Origin: Marinifaba aquimaris
GTDB taxonomy: Bacteria > Pseudomonadota > Gammaproteobacteria > Enterobacterales > Alteromonadaceae
Reading direction: 5' to 3'
DNA length: 64,000 nucleotides
Assembly: GCF_013328345.1 (NCBI RefSeq)
Contig: NZ_JABULX010000004.1
Span: 1 to 64,000 of the forward strand
Part shown: positions 28,553 to 37,799 of the stretch, piece by piece
How the letters are laid out: every line of letters begins with the position of its first letter
Position numbering within the stretch: position 1 is the stretch's first letter
Position numbers and translations under genes: made by a program
The notes under the pieces: model-generated
Seen by the model: the letters and a program-made list of their open reading frames with translations, nothing else
Database searches by the model: none
What the model was told of the DNA's origin: nothing

Positions 28553-29026
28553 TTAGCTGTTTTCAGAAAGATGCTTTAATACAACTTCGTGATGATCTTT
28601 TGTTTTGAACTTATCAAAAACATGACTGATTTTACCGTCCAGACCGACTAAAAAACTGATTCGATGTATGCCATCGTACTCTTTACCCATAAACTTTTTC
28701 AAACCCCAAACCCCAAAAGCGTCGGCAACAGCGTGGTCTTCATCAGAAAGTAAATCAAAGTTTAGCTCTTGCTTGTTGATGAAGTTCGTTAATCGTTTTA
28801 CCGGATCTGGGCTAATACCAAAAACAACAGTATTGTGATCGGCAAGTTCTTGTTTAGAATCTCGCAAGCCACATGCCTGTACAGTACATCCTGGCGTTGA
28901 AGCTTTCGGGTAAAAGTAAACTAGTACTTGTTTGTTTCCTACAAAGTCAGCTAAGTTAATAGTTTCATCATTTTGATTTTTTAGGGAGAAAAGAGGGGCG
29001 ATATCACCTGCTTTTAACGTGTTCAT
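28553..29026 (-). CDS. bcp: Thioredoxin-dependent thiol peroxidase (Bcp)
   Basis: This 157-residue peroxiredoxin has the peroxidatic Cys in STPGCTVQACG (Cys47) and the resolving Cys five residues later (Cys52), the atypical 2-Cys BCP arrangement. It reduces hydroperoxides with thioredoxin. It is 8 bases after gcvR, which copies the bcp-gcvR pair of enterobacteria. Confidence 0.95.
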   Translation of the reverse strand: MNTLKAGDIAPLFSLKNQNDETINLADFVGNKQVLVYFYPKASTPGCTVQACGLRDSKQELADHNTVVFGISPDPVKRLTNFINKQELNFDLLSDEDHAVADAFGVWGLKKFMGKEYDGIHRISFLVGLDGKISHVFDKFKTKDHHEVVLKHLSENS

Positions 29027-29034
29027 ATTATTCC

Positions 29035-29604
29035 TTAAAGCGCTAATTCGTAATTTATATTGTGGGCTTGCATCAACTCATCAAGTGCACTCGAAAAAGA
29101 CTGGGCATCAAAATCTTCTGGTTTGAAGAAGCTCAATTCAGCTTGCCCTTTGCTTTCGCCACTTTCTTCGGTTGAACCTTCACATCTAAGATTGGCTAAG
29201 CTCAGGCCCTGTTCAGAGAAAAAATCTGTGATGATCGCAAGCGAACCCGTTTTGTCTTCGGTGTGACATTTAACGTAGCCAGCGTGCTTTTCGATCTCCT
29301 GTTTTCTGTGATTGCTTGTGCGTTTTACAACACTCATCAGCTCTAATTGAGTTGACAGTTGAATGAATGCGCTTTCAAAGCGACTGATTCGCATTGCACT
29401 GCCTTCAACTAACATTACATACGTAAATTCTTGGCCCATAATAGCCATGCGGCTGTATAGAATATTTAATTCATTACCAGCAGCTAGTTGAGTGATCTGA
29501 TTTACCATACCACGGCGATTGGTGCCGATGGATGTAACTACAAGTTGTTGACCCATAAAACCAAGATATTTGTTGAAAAATGAACGATTCGACAAGTGTA
29601 TCAC
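29035..29604 (-). CDS. gcvR: Glycine cleavage system transcriptional repressor GcvR (double ACT)
   Basis: The product is 189 residues made of two ACT domains: the first from VVTSIGTNRRGMVNQITQLA, the second from VKCHTEDKTGSLAIITDFF. GcvR binds glycine and antagonises GcvA at the gcv promoter. A gcvA homologue is present in this window at 54.8 kb. It diverges from dapA and is followed by bcp. Confidence 0.92.
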   Translation of the reverse strand: MIHLSNRSFFNKYLGFMGQQLVVTSIGTNRRGMVNQITQLAAGNELNILYSRMAIMGQEFTYVMLVEGSAMRISRFESAFIQLSTQLELMSVVKRTSNHRKQEIEKHAGYVKCHTEDKTGSLAIITDFFSEQGLSLANLRCEGSTEESGESKGQAELSFFKPEDFDAQSFSSALDELMQAHNINYELAL

Positions 29605-29670
29605 AAATAATTAATATTTTACGCCTTTGTTATGACCACAATTCTTGTCTTTATTGAGCTTGACCATTAG

Positions 29671-29676
29671 TATAAT
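29671..29676 (+). promoter_or_regulatory. Candidate -10 element of dapA
   Basis: A perfect TATAAT lies 25 bases before the dapA ATG, in the divergent gcvR-dapA gap. No good -35 box sits at 17 bases, so the promoter is only suggested. Confidence 0.45.
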
Positions 29677-29701
29677 GCGCTTGATTTTAGGGGAGCCATA
29701 A

Positions 29702-30580
29702 ATGATCCGAGGAAGTATTGTTGCATTGGTCACGCCAATGACAACTTCGGGCAGTGTAGACTATCCGACACTAGAGAAATTAGTCGAATTCCATGTTGCT
29801 GCTGGTACACATGGTATTGTTGCGGTTGGTACGACAGGTGAATCAGCCACTTTACCTGTTGATGAGCATATAAAAGTTATTGAAACTGTCGTTAGAAGTG
29901 CGCAGGGCAAAGTCAAAGTGATTGCCGGTAATGGTGCGAACTCAACTGCAGAAGCGGTTGAATTGACTCAGAAAATTGCACCATTGGGTGTTGATGCATT
30001 TTTGAACGTCACGCCTTATTACAACAAACCATCACAAAAAGGGTTAATTGCTCATTACAAAGCAATTGCAGAAAGCTCTGAAGTACCACAGATTCTATAT
30101 AACGTGCCTGGCCGTACTGCTGTTGACATGTTACCTGAGACTGTTGCAACGTTGGCGAGCCATCCAAATATTATTGGGATAAAAGAAGCAACAGGTGACT
30201 TAAAGCGTTTAAAAGCGATCCAAGCGCTTGTTGATGATGAGTTTTTATTGTACAGCGGTGATGATGAGACAGGGCTTGAGTTTTTGAAGCTTGGTGGACA
30301 CGGTGTTATCTCAGTAACAAACAACGTTGTACCTGCACAAATGGCGCGTATTTGTAACTTAGCTGAAGCCGGTCAGTTTGAAGAGGCTGAAAAAATTAAT
30401 GCATCTTTAACGGCACTTCATCAGGCTATGTTTGTCGAATCTAATCCTGTACCTGTAAAGTGGGCATTATACAGAATGGGAATTTTACCTGAATGTGTAT
30501 ATCGCTTACCACTTGTAGAACCAGAAAATGAAGCTCAAGTTCAAATTGAACAAGCACTAAAAGAATTAGAATTAATATAG
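29702..30580 (+). CDS. dapA: 4-hydroxy-tetrahydrodipicolinate synthase
   Basis: This 292-residue TIM barrel has the family landmarks GTTGESATL, the catalytic Tyr region [11 protein letters not shown] and the Schiff-base Lys in GIKEATGD. It condenses pyruvate with aspartate semialdehyde, the first committed step to lysine and diaminopimelate. GGGGAG precedes the ATG. It is followed 12 bases later by bamC, the same pair as in E. coli. Confidence 0.97.
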   Translation: MIRGSIVALVTPMTTSGSVDYPTLEKLVEFHVAAGTHGIVAVGTTGESATLPVDEHIKVIETVVRSAQGKVKVIAGNGANSTAEAVELTQKIAPLGVDAFLNVTPYYNKPSQKGLIAHYKAIAESSEVPQILYNVPGRTAVDMLPETVATLASHPNIIGIKEATGDLKRLKAIQALVDDEFLLYSGDDETGLEFLKLGGHGVISVTNNVVPAQMARICNLAEAGQFEEAEKINASLTALHQAMFVESNPVPVKWALYRMGILPECVYRLPLVEPENEAQVQIEQALKELELI

Positions 30581-30592
30581 TGGAGTAAACAC

Positions 30593-31675
30593 TTGAAGCA
30601 TTCTCAAATAGCAATTGCCGTAGCCACTGGGCTTTTATTAAGCGCATGCAGCTCTGCACCAAGAAAAGCAGAAGATGGTTTTAAACACAAAGAGGCAACA
30701 AGTGTCAAAACTATCGTTGTTGCAGATGGGCAAACTCTGCCAAATCATAATGACGTTTATGATATACCTGCACAAACGCTTGAAGGTAAACTTGCGGAAA
30801 ATGTTTCTGTTTTACCACCTCGATTATTACTACCCATCTCACCGGGCACGAGTGTTGATGAGAAAAACCCAAAAACGGTAATTTGGTTTGAACAAACTGA
30901 AGATATTGCTGATTTAGAAGCGACTATCTGGAAAGCTATCGAATCCTACTTTGCCGAGCACAATGTCGAATTTGTAAAATTAGACAAAGAAAGTGGTTAT
31001 GTTGAGACGAGCTGGGTTCCGCATGATTTAGTCACTGGCTGGTGGCTTTGGGAGTCATCGACGACAGTCGAGAGTCGCCGCTTTTCTTTTCAACTTGATA
31101 TGAAACCTCATGGCCGAACAGGTTCTCTGTCTGTTAGCTTTTTAGAGCGCCGTGCAGAAGGTTTAAATAGTTTAGATGCACTCGATTTAGACGAAGAAGT
31201 TGGTTTAGGCACAGATATGCTAAACAGCGTAGTGGGTCACTATGATTACAAATTACGTTTGGCAGCAGAGCAGCGTCGTGTTGAATATTCTCAAGGTGTA
31301 CAACTTTCGCAAATCATCACGAGTAATGACATTCACCAGTTTGCTGTTGATGCTAAGTTTGCTCACAGTTGGTTGAGAGTCCTTGATGCGCTTACAGAAC
31401 TGAACGTACTCATTACCGACTTGAACAAGATTGAAGGTCGTATTTATATGCGTATTAATGAGCCGGATACTGGTCTTTGGGCAAGCTTGTTTGGTGATGA
31501 TGATGCAGCCGATCTTGAAATTGAACCGGGTGATTACGTTGTTGAAGTGATTCGGGATTCTGAAACGAATACATTTATTCAAGTCAACAATGCTAACTTA
31601 GAGCCTGTTAGCAAAGCGCTAATGGATAAAATCTTTACACCTGTTGCTGAATTAATGGCTGAAGATATCGATTAG
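30593..31675 (+). CDS. bamC: Outer membrane assembly lipoprotein BamC
   Basis: The product is 360 residues starting at TTG 30593, with GGAG 8 bases ahead. Lipobox LLSACS (Cys19) is followed by an unstructured segment and two helix-grip domains, the second beginning near residue 245 (FAVDAKFAHSWLRVLDALTEL). BamC is the accessory lipoprotein of the BAM complex that folds outer-membrane beta-barrels. The position after dapA is a strong ancestral linkage. Confidence 0.93.
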   Translation: MKHSQIAIAVATGLLLSACSSAPRKAEDGFKHKEATSVKTIVVADGQTLPNHNDVYDIPAQTLEGKLAENVSVLPPRLLLPISPGTSVDEKNPKTVIWFEQTEDIADLEATIWKAIESYFAEHNVEFVKLDKESGYVETSWVPHDLVTGWWLWESSTTVESRRFSFQLDMKPHGRTGSLSVSFLERRAEGLNSLDALDLDEEVGLGTDMLNSVVGHYDYKLRLAAEQRRVEYSQGVQLSQIITSNDIHQFAVDAKFAHSWLRVLDALTELNVLITDLNKIEGRIYMRINEPDTGLWASLFGDDDAADLEIEPGDYVVEVIRDSETNTFIQVNNANLEPVSKALMDKIFTPVAELMAEDID

Positions 31676-31695
31676 TCATAATACTTCATATTGCG

Positions 31696-31738
31696 AAGAC
31701 ATAAAAAAACCAGTCATTGACTGGTTTTTTTATGTCTT
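31696..31738. terminator. Long perfect bidirectional terminator after bamC
   Basis: Two 21-base arms (31696-31716 and 31718-31738) are exact reverse complements around one central base. A GC core (CCAGTCA/TGACTGG) is flanked by A7/T7 runs, so it can stop transcripts from bamC and from the convergent symporter. Confidence 0.93.
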
Positions 31739-31749
31739 GAAGTGCTTAT

Positions 31750-33084
31750 TTAGCCTTTTTGAGGAAAATGCACTTCTTCATCTTTTAGTCCTGCATGCAT
31801 GTCATTAAATACTGTTTCATCAAGCTCGCCTTCAGATTTTGCAACAACACAGGTCACCATACAATCACCACTGACGTTCAACGCGGTTCTAAGCATATCG
31901 AGTAATCTGTCAACACCAATAATAAGTGCGATCCCCTCTACCGGTAGATTAACTTGAGTCAGTACCATTGCGAGCATGATCAGTCCAACTCCTGGAACAC
32001 CTGCCGTTCCAATAGATGCAAGTGTCGCAGTAAAGACAACCATTAGGTAGTCATTAAGCGTTAGATCAACGGCAAAAAACTGAGCGATAAAAACCGTTGC
32101 TACACCCTGCATGATAGCGGTTCCATCCATGTTTATGGTACTGCCAAGCGGTATGGTAAATGAAGCTGTTGAATTTCTTGCGCCTAATTTATGCGTTGCT
32201 GTCTCTAGTGATACTGGGATCGTGGCACTACTGCTTGCTGTACCGAAGGCAAACATGGCAGCTTCTCGCATCTTGGTAAAAAAGATAACAGGGCTCAGTC
32301 CTGTTAGAAATTTTAAAAAGAGGCTGTAAGTAATAAAACCGTGAAGTAACAATGCAACAACAACGAGCATGAAATATTTCAGTAATGCGCCAATTGCATT
32401 CATATCGATATAAGTAAACAACTTGGCCATTAAACAGAACACACCGTACGGTGCTAAGTTCATTAAGATAGTCACTATGCGCATAATGACATTATTCAAA
32501 TCTTCGAACTGGGCCGCAATACGTTTTCCTTTAGGACCAATTAAAGCGGTTGCGATCCCGAATAAAACGGCGAAGACAATAATTTGAAGCATATTGCCTT
32601 TTGCCATCGCTTCGATTGGGTTAGTCGGGAACATATCAATGAAAATTTGCACCAATGAAGGGGCTTCTTTGGCGTTGAAGTTACCACTGCTGACCTGTTC
32701 AATCCCTTCACCTGGCTTGAAGATTAGTGCAAGTGTTAACGCTAGCGTGATAGCAAGCGCAGTAGTTAAAATATAAAGACCTACACTTTTACCACCCAAT
32801 CTTCCTAGCTTCTTTGGGTCTGTTAGCGAACAGGTACCACATACTATGGATACAAATACTAATGGCACGACCAACATTTTAAGTGAGTTGATAAAGATTT
32901 GACCGCCTGCATGTAAAATTCCATCAACAAAAAAGCCTTTTATCGAAATATCAATAATGCCTAGAGGAATTAAAAAGTCTTCTGTTTCAGATACAAATTG
33001 TCTGAAAATTAAGCCTAAACCGATACCAGCAAGCATGCCGAGAAAAATTCGAACGGTTAGGTTAGAGGTGTCAAATTTGAACAT
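31750..33084 (-). CDS. Dicarboxylate/amino acid:cation symporter (DAACS family)
   Basis: This 444-residue membrane transporter has the DAACS serine-rich hairpin SSSATIPV, the TM7 motif NMDGTA, and the TM8 stretch GVPGVGLIMLAMVL with GVDRLLDMLRTALNV. It imports glutamate, aspartate or C4-dicarboxylates with Na+ or H+. Exact specificity is not predictable. It is a single gene that diverges from the large Ig-like lipoprotein. Confidence 0.92.
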   Translation of the reverse strand: MFKFDTSNLTVRIFLGMLAGIGLGLIFRQFVSETEDFLIPLGIIDISIKGFFVDGILHAGGQIFINSLKMLVVPLVFVSIVCGTCSLTDPKKLGRLGGKSVGLYILTTALAITLALTLALIFKPGEGIEQVSSGNFNAKEAPSLVQIFIDMFPTNPIEAMAKGNMLQIIVFAVLFGIATALIGPKGKRIAAQFEDLNNVIMRIVTILMNLAPYGVFCLMAKLFTYIDMNAIGALLKYFMLVVVALLLHGFITYSLFLKFLTGLSPVIFFTKMREAAMFAFGTASSSATIPVSLETATHKLGARNSTASFTIPLGSTINMDGTAIMQGVATVFIAQFFAVDLTLNDYLMVVFTATLASIGTAGVPGVGLIMLAMVLTQVNLPVEGIALIIGVDRLLDMLRTALNVSGDCMVTCVVAKSEGELDETVFNDMHAGLKDEEVHFPQKG

Positions 33085-33233
33085 AAATTACCTAAAGTCG
33101 CACCGCACTTTGGCGGCAGTTACAAAAAAGAGTTAATTATAGATTGATTTTCATATCTTAAAGAATAAAGTATAGGGTTTAATAATAATAAATATAGATA
33201 TATAACAAGTCTAAAATAAATATGGAGTTAACT

Positions 33234-36167
33234 ATGCCAAAAATGCGCCTTACGTGGTTGGCATCATTCCTTTCACTGACGTTAGTTGCCTGTGGTGGCG
33301 GTGGCGGTATTGAAGGTTCGAGCAGTGGCTTAACAGGTGGTGGTTCTAATTCAGGAACTGAAACGAGTACAGATACTCAATCAACATACGCTTTAACTGC
33401 CAACCTGACTGATGCTGAAGGTAATGTCATTACTCAAGTATCTTCAACTGAACCTGGTATTTTTAACGTTACGCTAACGCAATCAGGCACACCTGTGGCT
33501 GGTCAGTTAATTTCTGTTTCATCAGACTTGGGTGTATTACAAGTTGGAAATGGCAAAATTTTAACTAAATCAGATGGTACAGCCAAAGTCACTGTCCGAG
33601 CAGGGACACAAGCTGGTGCTGGTTCTTTTACTGCCACTTACAATGATACCAATACAACAATTAACTTTGAGTCTTTGGGTGATGATCTAGATGATGTCGC
33701 CGGTAGCTCAAATTACACGCTCTCACTACAATTATTAGAAGTAGACGGTGTTACTAGCCTTTACAACGTATCTGATGATGTACCTGGTACTTTAGTCGCT
33801 ACATTATTAGATGACAATAACCAACCTGTTCCTTACCGAGTGATAGAGTTTAGCTCTAGCTTAGGTGTTATTTTCCCTGCAACAGGTACCGCATTAACAA
33901 ACGAAGATGGTCAAGCAATTGTTCAGCTTGAAGCGGGTGACACTAAAGGTGCAACACAAGCTTTTGCCAACTTTGGTGATGTACAAGCTAATGTCCACTA
34001 TGCAACCGAAGGTGATGATTTTGGCGGCGAAGAGCCGGTTGATATCAATACTAGGCTATATGATTGTAATGATGCTAATGCTGACTCGAGTAACTTACTA
34101 ACTTGTACTCGTACGAATAATGTCACGCTAACTCGACCAGGCACATTAGAAGTTATCGTCTCTCGTGAAGGTTCAAATGGTCAAGACCCAATTGAAAATA
34201 TTCTCGTCACGGCATCAACTGATAACGGTAACATCACACCGAGCAACGGCCGTGTTTTAACGAATGAACAAGGTCGAGCGCTAATTTCTGTATTTGCAGG
34301 CCAAGATGATGGCGCAGGTGTTATCTCATTAGGTGCAAATGGCACCGATGTTACGCAAACATTCCAAATTGGTGCGGCTAATATTGGCTTGAGTATTCTT
34401 ACTGGTTTAGCGCCAAATGAGCGTTTAGCCGTAGGCTCTACTGCATTAATCACAGTTGCCATTATTGATGAGTCAACTGGTCAGCCATATTCAACACCAG
34501 TAACTATTAACTTTACATCTGCTTGTGCTTCAGGAACTAACCCAACCGCGACAATAGACACACAAGCGACTACTTTTAACGGTATTGCCACTGCTACTTA
34601 TGCTGCTAACGGTTGTGAGATTGACAACATTACTGCGACTGCGATTGCAGGGACAACATTAACAGCTTCTGTCGAAATTCAAATGGAAGATGTCCCTACT
34701 ACATCGATTCAATATGAAGGAATTAGTATAAATGGAGACAATGAAGCTCGAATTATTTCTTTCCCAAGTTCAGGTCAAGCAGAAGTAGCTGAAGTCAGCT
34801 TTAGGGTACTTGATGCAAATTCAAACCCTGCTAATAGTGCGGAGATATGTTTTGAATTATCAACGGATGTTGGTGGTATTGAGATTTTCCCAAACACATT
34901 AGAAGATGGCCCTGTAACCACTACCAACGACGGTATGGTAAAAGCGATTGTTAAATCGGGTCACGTAGCAACACCTGTTCGAGTTGTTGCAAGCTTAGCG
35001 AAACCAAATGGCAGTTGTGTTGATAGTACAGAATCTTCACTGAGAGTGCGCGCTGTATCTGATCAGTTAACAGTATCTTCTGGTATCCCTGATCAAAATA
35101 GCTTTACAACAGCAACTGAGTTTTTTGCAGTAGAAGCCTGGGGTATAGCAGGTGTTGAAAATCCAGTTACCGTATATTTATCTGATCGTTACAACAACCC
35201 GGTACCTGATGGTACTGCAGTTAGTTTTGTTACATCATCCGGACAAATTGAACCAAGCTGTATAACAGAAAATGGTGCTTGTTCGCTCAATTGGAGAAGT
35301 GCATCACCTGTTTATGCCAGTGGTTTAGCAAACGGTTTTTGTGATTTTAACCGAAACTTAATCATTGATGCTGGAGAGAGACAGGTAGGTACTACTATTT
35401 GCGTAAATAATGGTGAATTATTTGACATGATAGACCCTGCTTATGGTAAATCAGCACACACAAGTATATTGGCCTACGCTGTCGGTGAAGAAACTTTTAT
35501 CGATGCAAATGGCAATGGTTATTTTGATGAAGGTGAAGCCTTTGGTGATCGTGATGAATTATTCATTGATTACAATATGGATGGTTTTTTCTGTGGCAGA
35601 AAAGCCGATGGTAGCCCTTCTGAAGGTGCCGAATCAGATGCCGTATGTCAAAGCCCTGGTGGTCAGTTTGAGTATTCACTCGATTACAACCAAAATGGCA
35701 CTTTTGATAAGGCAGATGGCTTATTCAATGGCATAACGTGTTCTGAACGTAATGAGCTACTTGGTATATGTAGTAGGTCGCTTAAACACATTGGTGGTAC
35801 TATATCTCGACCAATATCATCAGGTACGCCAGCCAATCCAGTCATAGTGAATAGTAATACTGGCCAGATAATCACGTCTGTTAATTTAGTAACAACGCCT
35901 TCTGTTGTTCTCGATATTTTCATTGTTGATGAAAACCATAATCCAATGCCTGATAAAACGAGAATATCTGTCTCTAGCAGTAATGGTTTATTGGAAGGTG
36001 CCACAGAGCAAGAATACTCTTACGGTGACCCATTCTCGATTCTACTTACTGAAGAAAAAGCGGGAGAGGGTAACGAAAAATTTAGCGGTCAGCTCAGCAT
36101 TAAAATCACTACGGAAGCGGGTACAGAAACCAACATTGGTATGTTAACTATTACGGATGACAGGTAA
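33234..36167 (+). CDS. Large Ig-like (Big_1/invasin-like) surface lipoprotein with Asp-rich loops
   Basis: The product is about 978 residues from ATG 33234, chosen over 33222 because GGAG lies 6 bases ahead. Lipobox LVAC (Cys20) is followed by a Gly/Ser linker. At least four bacterial Ig-like repeats of the Big_1 kind follow (VSSDLGVLQVGNG...TKSDGTAKV, EFSSSLGVIF...TNEDGQAIV, STDNGNITPSNGRVL...TNEQGRALI). A C-terminal third holds several Asp/Asn-rich loops (DFNRNLIID, DANGNGYFDEGE, DYNMDGFF, DYNQNGTFD) that look like calcium-binding sites. A cell-surface adhesion or matrix role is inferred. It is a stand-alone gene with its own terminator. Confidence 0.88.
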   Translation: MPKMRLTWLASFLSLTLVACGGGGGIEGSSSGLTGGGSNSGTETSTDTQSTYALTANLTDAEGNVITQVSSTEPGIFNVTLTQSGTPVAGQLISVSSDLGVLQVGNGKILTKSDGTAKVTVRAGTQAGAGSFTATYNDTNTTINFESLGDDLDDVAGSSNYTLSLQLLEVDGVTSLYNVSDDVPGTLVATLLDDNNQPVPYRVIEFSSSLGVIFPATGTALTNEDGQAIVQLEAGDTKGATQAFANFGDVQANVHYATEGDDFGGEEPVDINTRLYDCNDANADSSNLLTCTRTNNVTLTRPGTLEVIVSREGSNGQDPIENILVTASTDNGNITPSNGRVLTNEQGRALISVFAGQDDGAGVISLGANGTDVTQTFQIGAANIGLSILTGLAPNERLAVGSTALITVAIIDESTGQPYSTPVTINFTSACASGTNPTATIDTQATTFNGIATATYAANGCEIDNITATAIAGTTLTASVEIQMEDVPTTSIQYEGISINGDNEARIISFPSSGQAEVAEVSFRVLDANSNPANSAEICFELSTDVGGIEIFPNTLEDGPVTTTNDGMVKAIVKSGHVATPVRVVASLAKPNGSCVDSTESSLRVRAVSDQLTVSSGIPDQNSFTTATEFFAVEAWGIAGVENPVTVYLSDRYNNPVPDGTAVSFVTSSGQIEPSCITENGACSLNWRSASPVYASGLANGFCDFNRNLIIDAGERQVGTTICVNNGELFDMIDPAYGKSAHTSILAYAVGEETFIDANGNGYFDEGEAFGDRDELFIDYNMDGFFCGRKADGSPSEGAESDAVCQSPGGQFEYSLDYNQNGTFDKADGLFNGITCSERNELLGICSRSLKHIGGTISRPISSGTPANPVIVNSNTGQIITSVNLVTTPSVVLDIFIVDENHNPMPDKTRISVSSSNGLLEGATEQEYSYGDPFSILLTEEKAGEGNEKFSGQLSIKITTEAGTETNIGMLTITDDR

Positions 36168-36190
36168 TTTTGTATCAAATTAGCTAAACT

Positions 36191-36220
36191 AAAAAAGGCC
36201 ATCATTTGATGGCCTTTTTT
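36191..36220. terminator. Bidirectional terminator between Ig-like lipoprotein and astB
   Basis: AAAAAAGGCCATCA and TGATGGCCTTTTTT are perfect complements around a TT loop, with A6 and T6 tracts on either side of the GC core. It serves both convergent genes. Confidence 0.93.
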
Positions 36221-36245
36221 ATATCTAGTGTGAAGTGATTATTTG

Positions 36246-37577
36246 CTAAAACTCTTCATTTATCTCAAAAAATTCAGCAAGTGCTTGATTGGCTTTTTGT
36301 ATTTGCTGATACGTATCAACGTTTGCCAATGATGCTAAATCGAGAGTTTCTGGATAATGTTGCTCAACAATCACTTTAAGTGCATCTATTTTTGCTTCAT
36401 CTAATACAAAGTTGGGGTTAACCGCAGCAAGTTCGGCTTCGTTTAAGCAAACGCGTAGCCTTAAACAAGCTGGTCCACCACCGTTTCGCATACTTTGCTT
36501 AACATCTTGATATACAACTTTGGCTATAGGGTTATCCAAATTAACAAGTTCGGTTAAATAGTCATGTACCGCAAGTGTTTGTTGGCATTCTGTTGGCGCG
36601 ATTAAAGCCATTTCGTTATCGTTTAAAGCGATTAGTTGGGTATTAAACAAATACGATTTTACAGCATCCGATACGGAAACTTGCTCTCTTGGCACTTCAA
36701 CAAAATAAAGTGGTTTGTCACTTATTTTTGCCCACTTTTCATTTAACTCCGTTTGCACGGCTTTTGTATCTTCAAATGCATCTTGATGATAAAAAAGTAC
36801 GTTTAAATTACCGACAGCAATCACATCGTTATGAAACACCCCTGCATCAATGACATCTGGGTTTTGTTTGATATATACCGTTTGTTCAGCCGTTAATTGG
36901 TGTGCTCGTGCAATCGCCTGACAAGCCTCAAGAGTTTGTCTAGCTGGGAATTTTTTAGGTGCATTTTCTGGCTCTTTTATCGACTGGCCATATACAAACA
37001 GACTCAAACCAGCTTTACCATACTCAGGTGTAAGTCGAGTATGGTTTGCGGCACCTTCATCAGCAAAATGCTGATGAGCGGGTAGTGGGTCATGATGGTG
37101 GAAAAAATGCGTATTATTGAAAATATGCTTTAAGTTTCGCTGTGTCTGCACCGCTTCAATAGAACGATGAAATTGGCTGACTAAATTAGCAGGAGTAAAG
37201 TTTACTTTGTTATCCTGGGTATCTGGGCTTGCAGAAACCGTCGCTGCATTAGCAACCCACATATTGGATGCAGAATACGCTGAAGCAAGTAACGCGGGCT
37301 CATGCTCGTACGCTGCTTTTAACATTTGCTCGATATCACCATTAAAACCAAGTTGCTGCAATGTTGTTAAATTAGGTCGGGCTAAAGGCGGTAAAACACC
37401 TTGCTTAAGACCTAATTTAATCAAGGTACGCATTTTTTCTAACCCCTGTAAAGCAGCGGCTTTTGGTGTCGATGTTAAGTTAGCATTGTTTTTTGAGGCT
37501 AGATTACCTAGCGATAAACCTGCATAATTATGGCTTGGCCCAACTAGGCCATCAAAGTTGATTTCGTAGTATTTCAT
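36246..37577 (-). CDS. astB: N-succinylarginine dihydrolase
   Basis: The product is 443 residues. The opening NFDGLVGPSHNYAGLSLGN is diagnostic for AstB, and the late Cys in NGGGPACLRL belongs to the amidinotransferase-like active site. It hydrolyses N2-succinylarginine to succinylornithine, CO2 and ammonia in arginine catabolism (AST pathway). No other ast gene is adjacent, so the pathway is split in this genome. It diverges from topA over 222 bases. Confidence 0.95.
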   Translation of the reverse strand: MKYYEINFDGLVGPSHNYAGLSLGNLASKNNANLTSTPKAAALQGLEKMRTLIKLGLKQGVLPPLARPNLTTLQQLGFNGDIEQMLKAAYEHEPALLASAYSASNMWVANAATVSASPDTQDNKVNFTPANLVSQFHRSIEAVQTQRNLKHIFNNTHFFHHHDPLPAHQHFADEGAANHTRLTPEYGKAGLSLFVYGQSIKEPENAPKKFPARQTLEACQAIARAHQLTAEQTVYIKQNPDVIDAGVFHNDVIAVGNLNVLFYHQDAFEDTKAVQTELNEKWAKISDKPLYFVEVPREQVSVSDAVKSYLFNTQLIALNDNEMALIAPTECQQTLAVHDYLTELVNLDNPIAKVVYQDVKQSMRNGGGPACLRLRVCLNEAELAAVNPNFVLDEAKIDALKVIVEQHYPETLDLASLANVDTYQQIQKANQALAEFFEINEEF

Positions 37578-37799
37578 AGTGAAGACTTATAAAAATAATT
37601 AAAAAAAGCTTTTAATAGTGAAAAAAAACACTATATTTAGCTTGATTATATCCCCTCTAAGCCTTATTGCTATTGGGTTAAAACGCGAACTTTACAAAAA
37701 TCCCTTGCGACTGAGCAAAATTGCAGATATACCTAATAAGTATCAAAGTAAGACACTTTTTATTGCATTATTAGTCAAAAAAGAATTTTCAAATAATTT

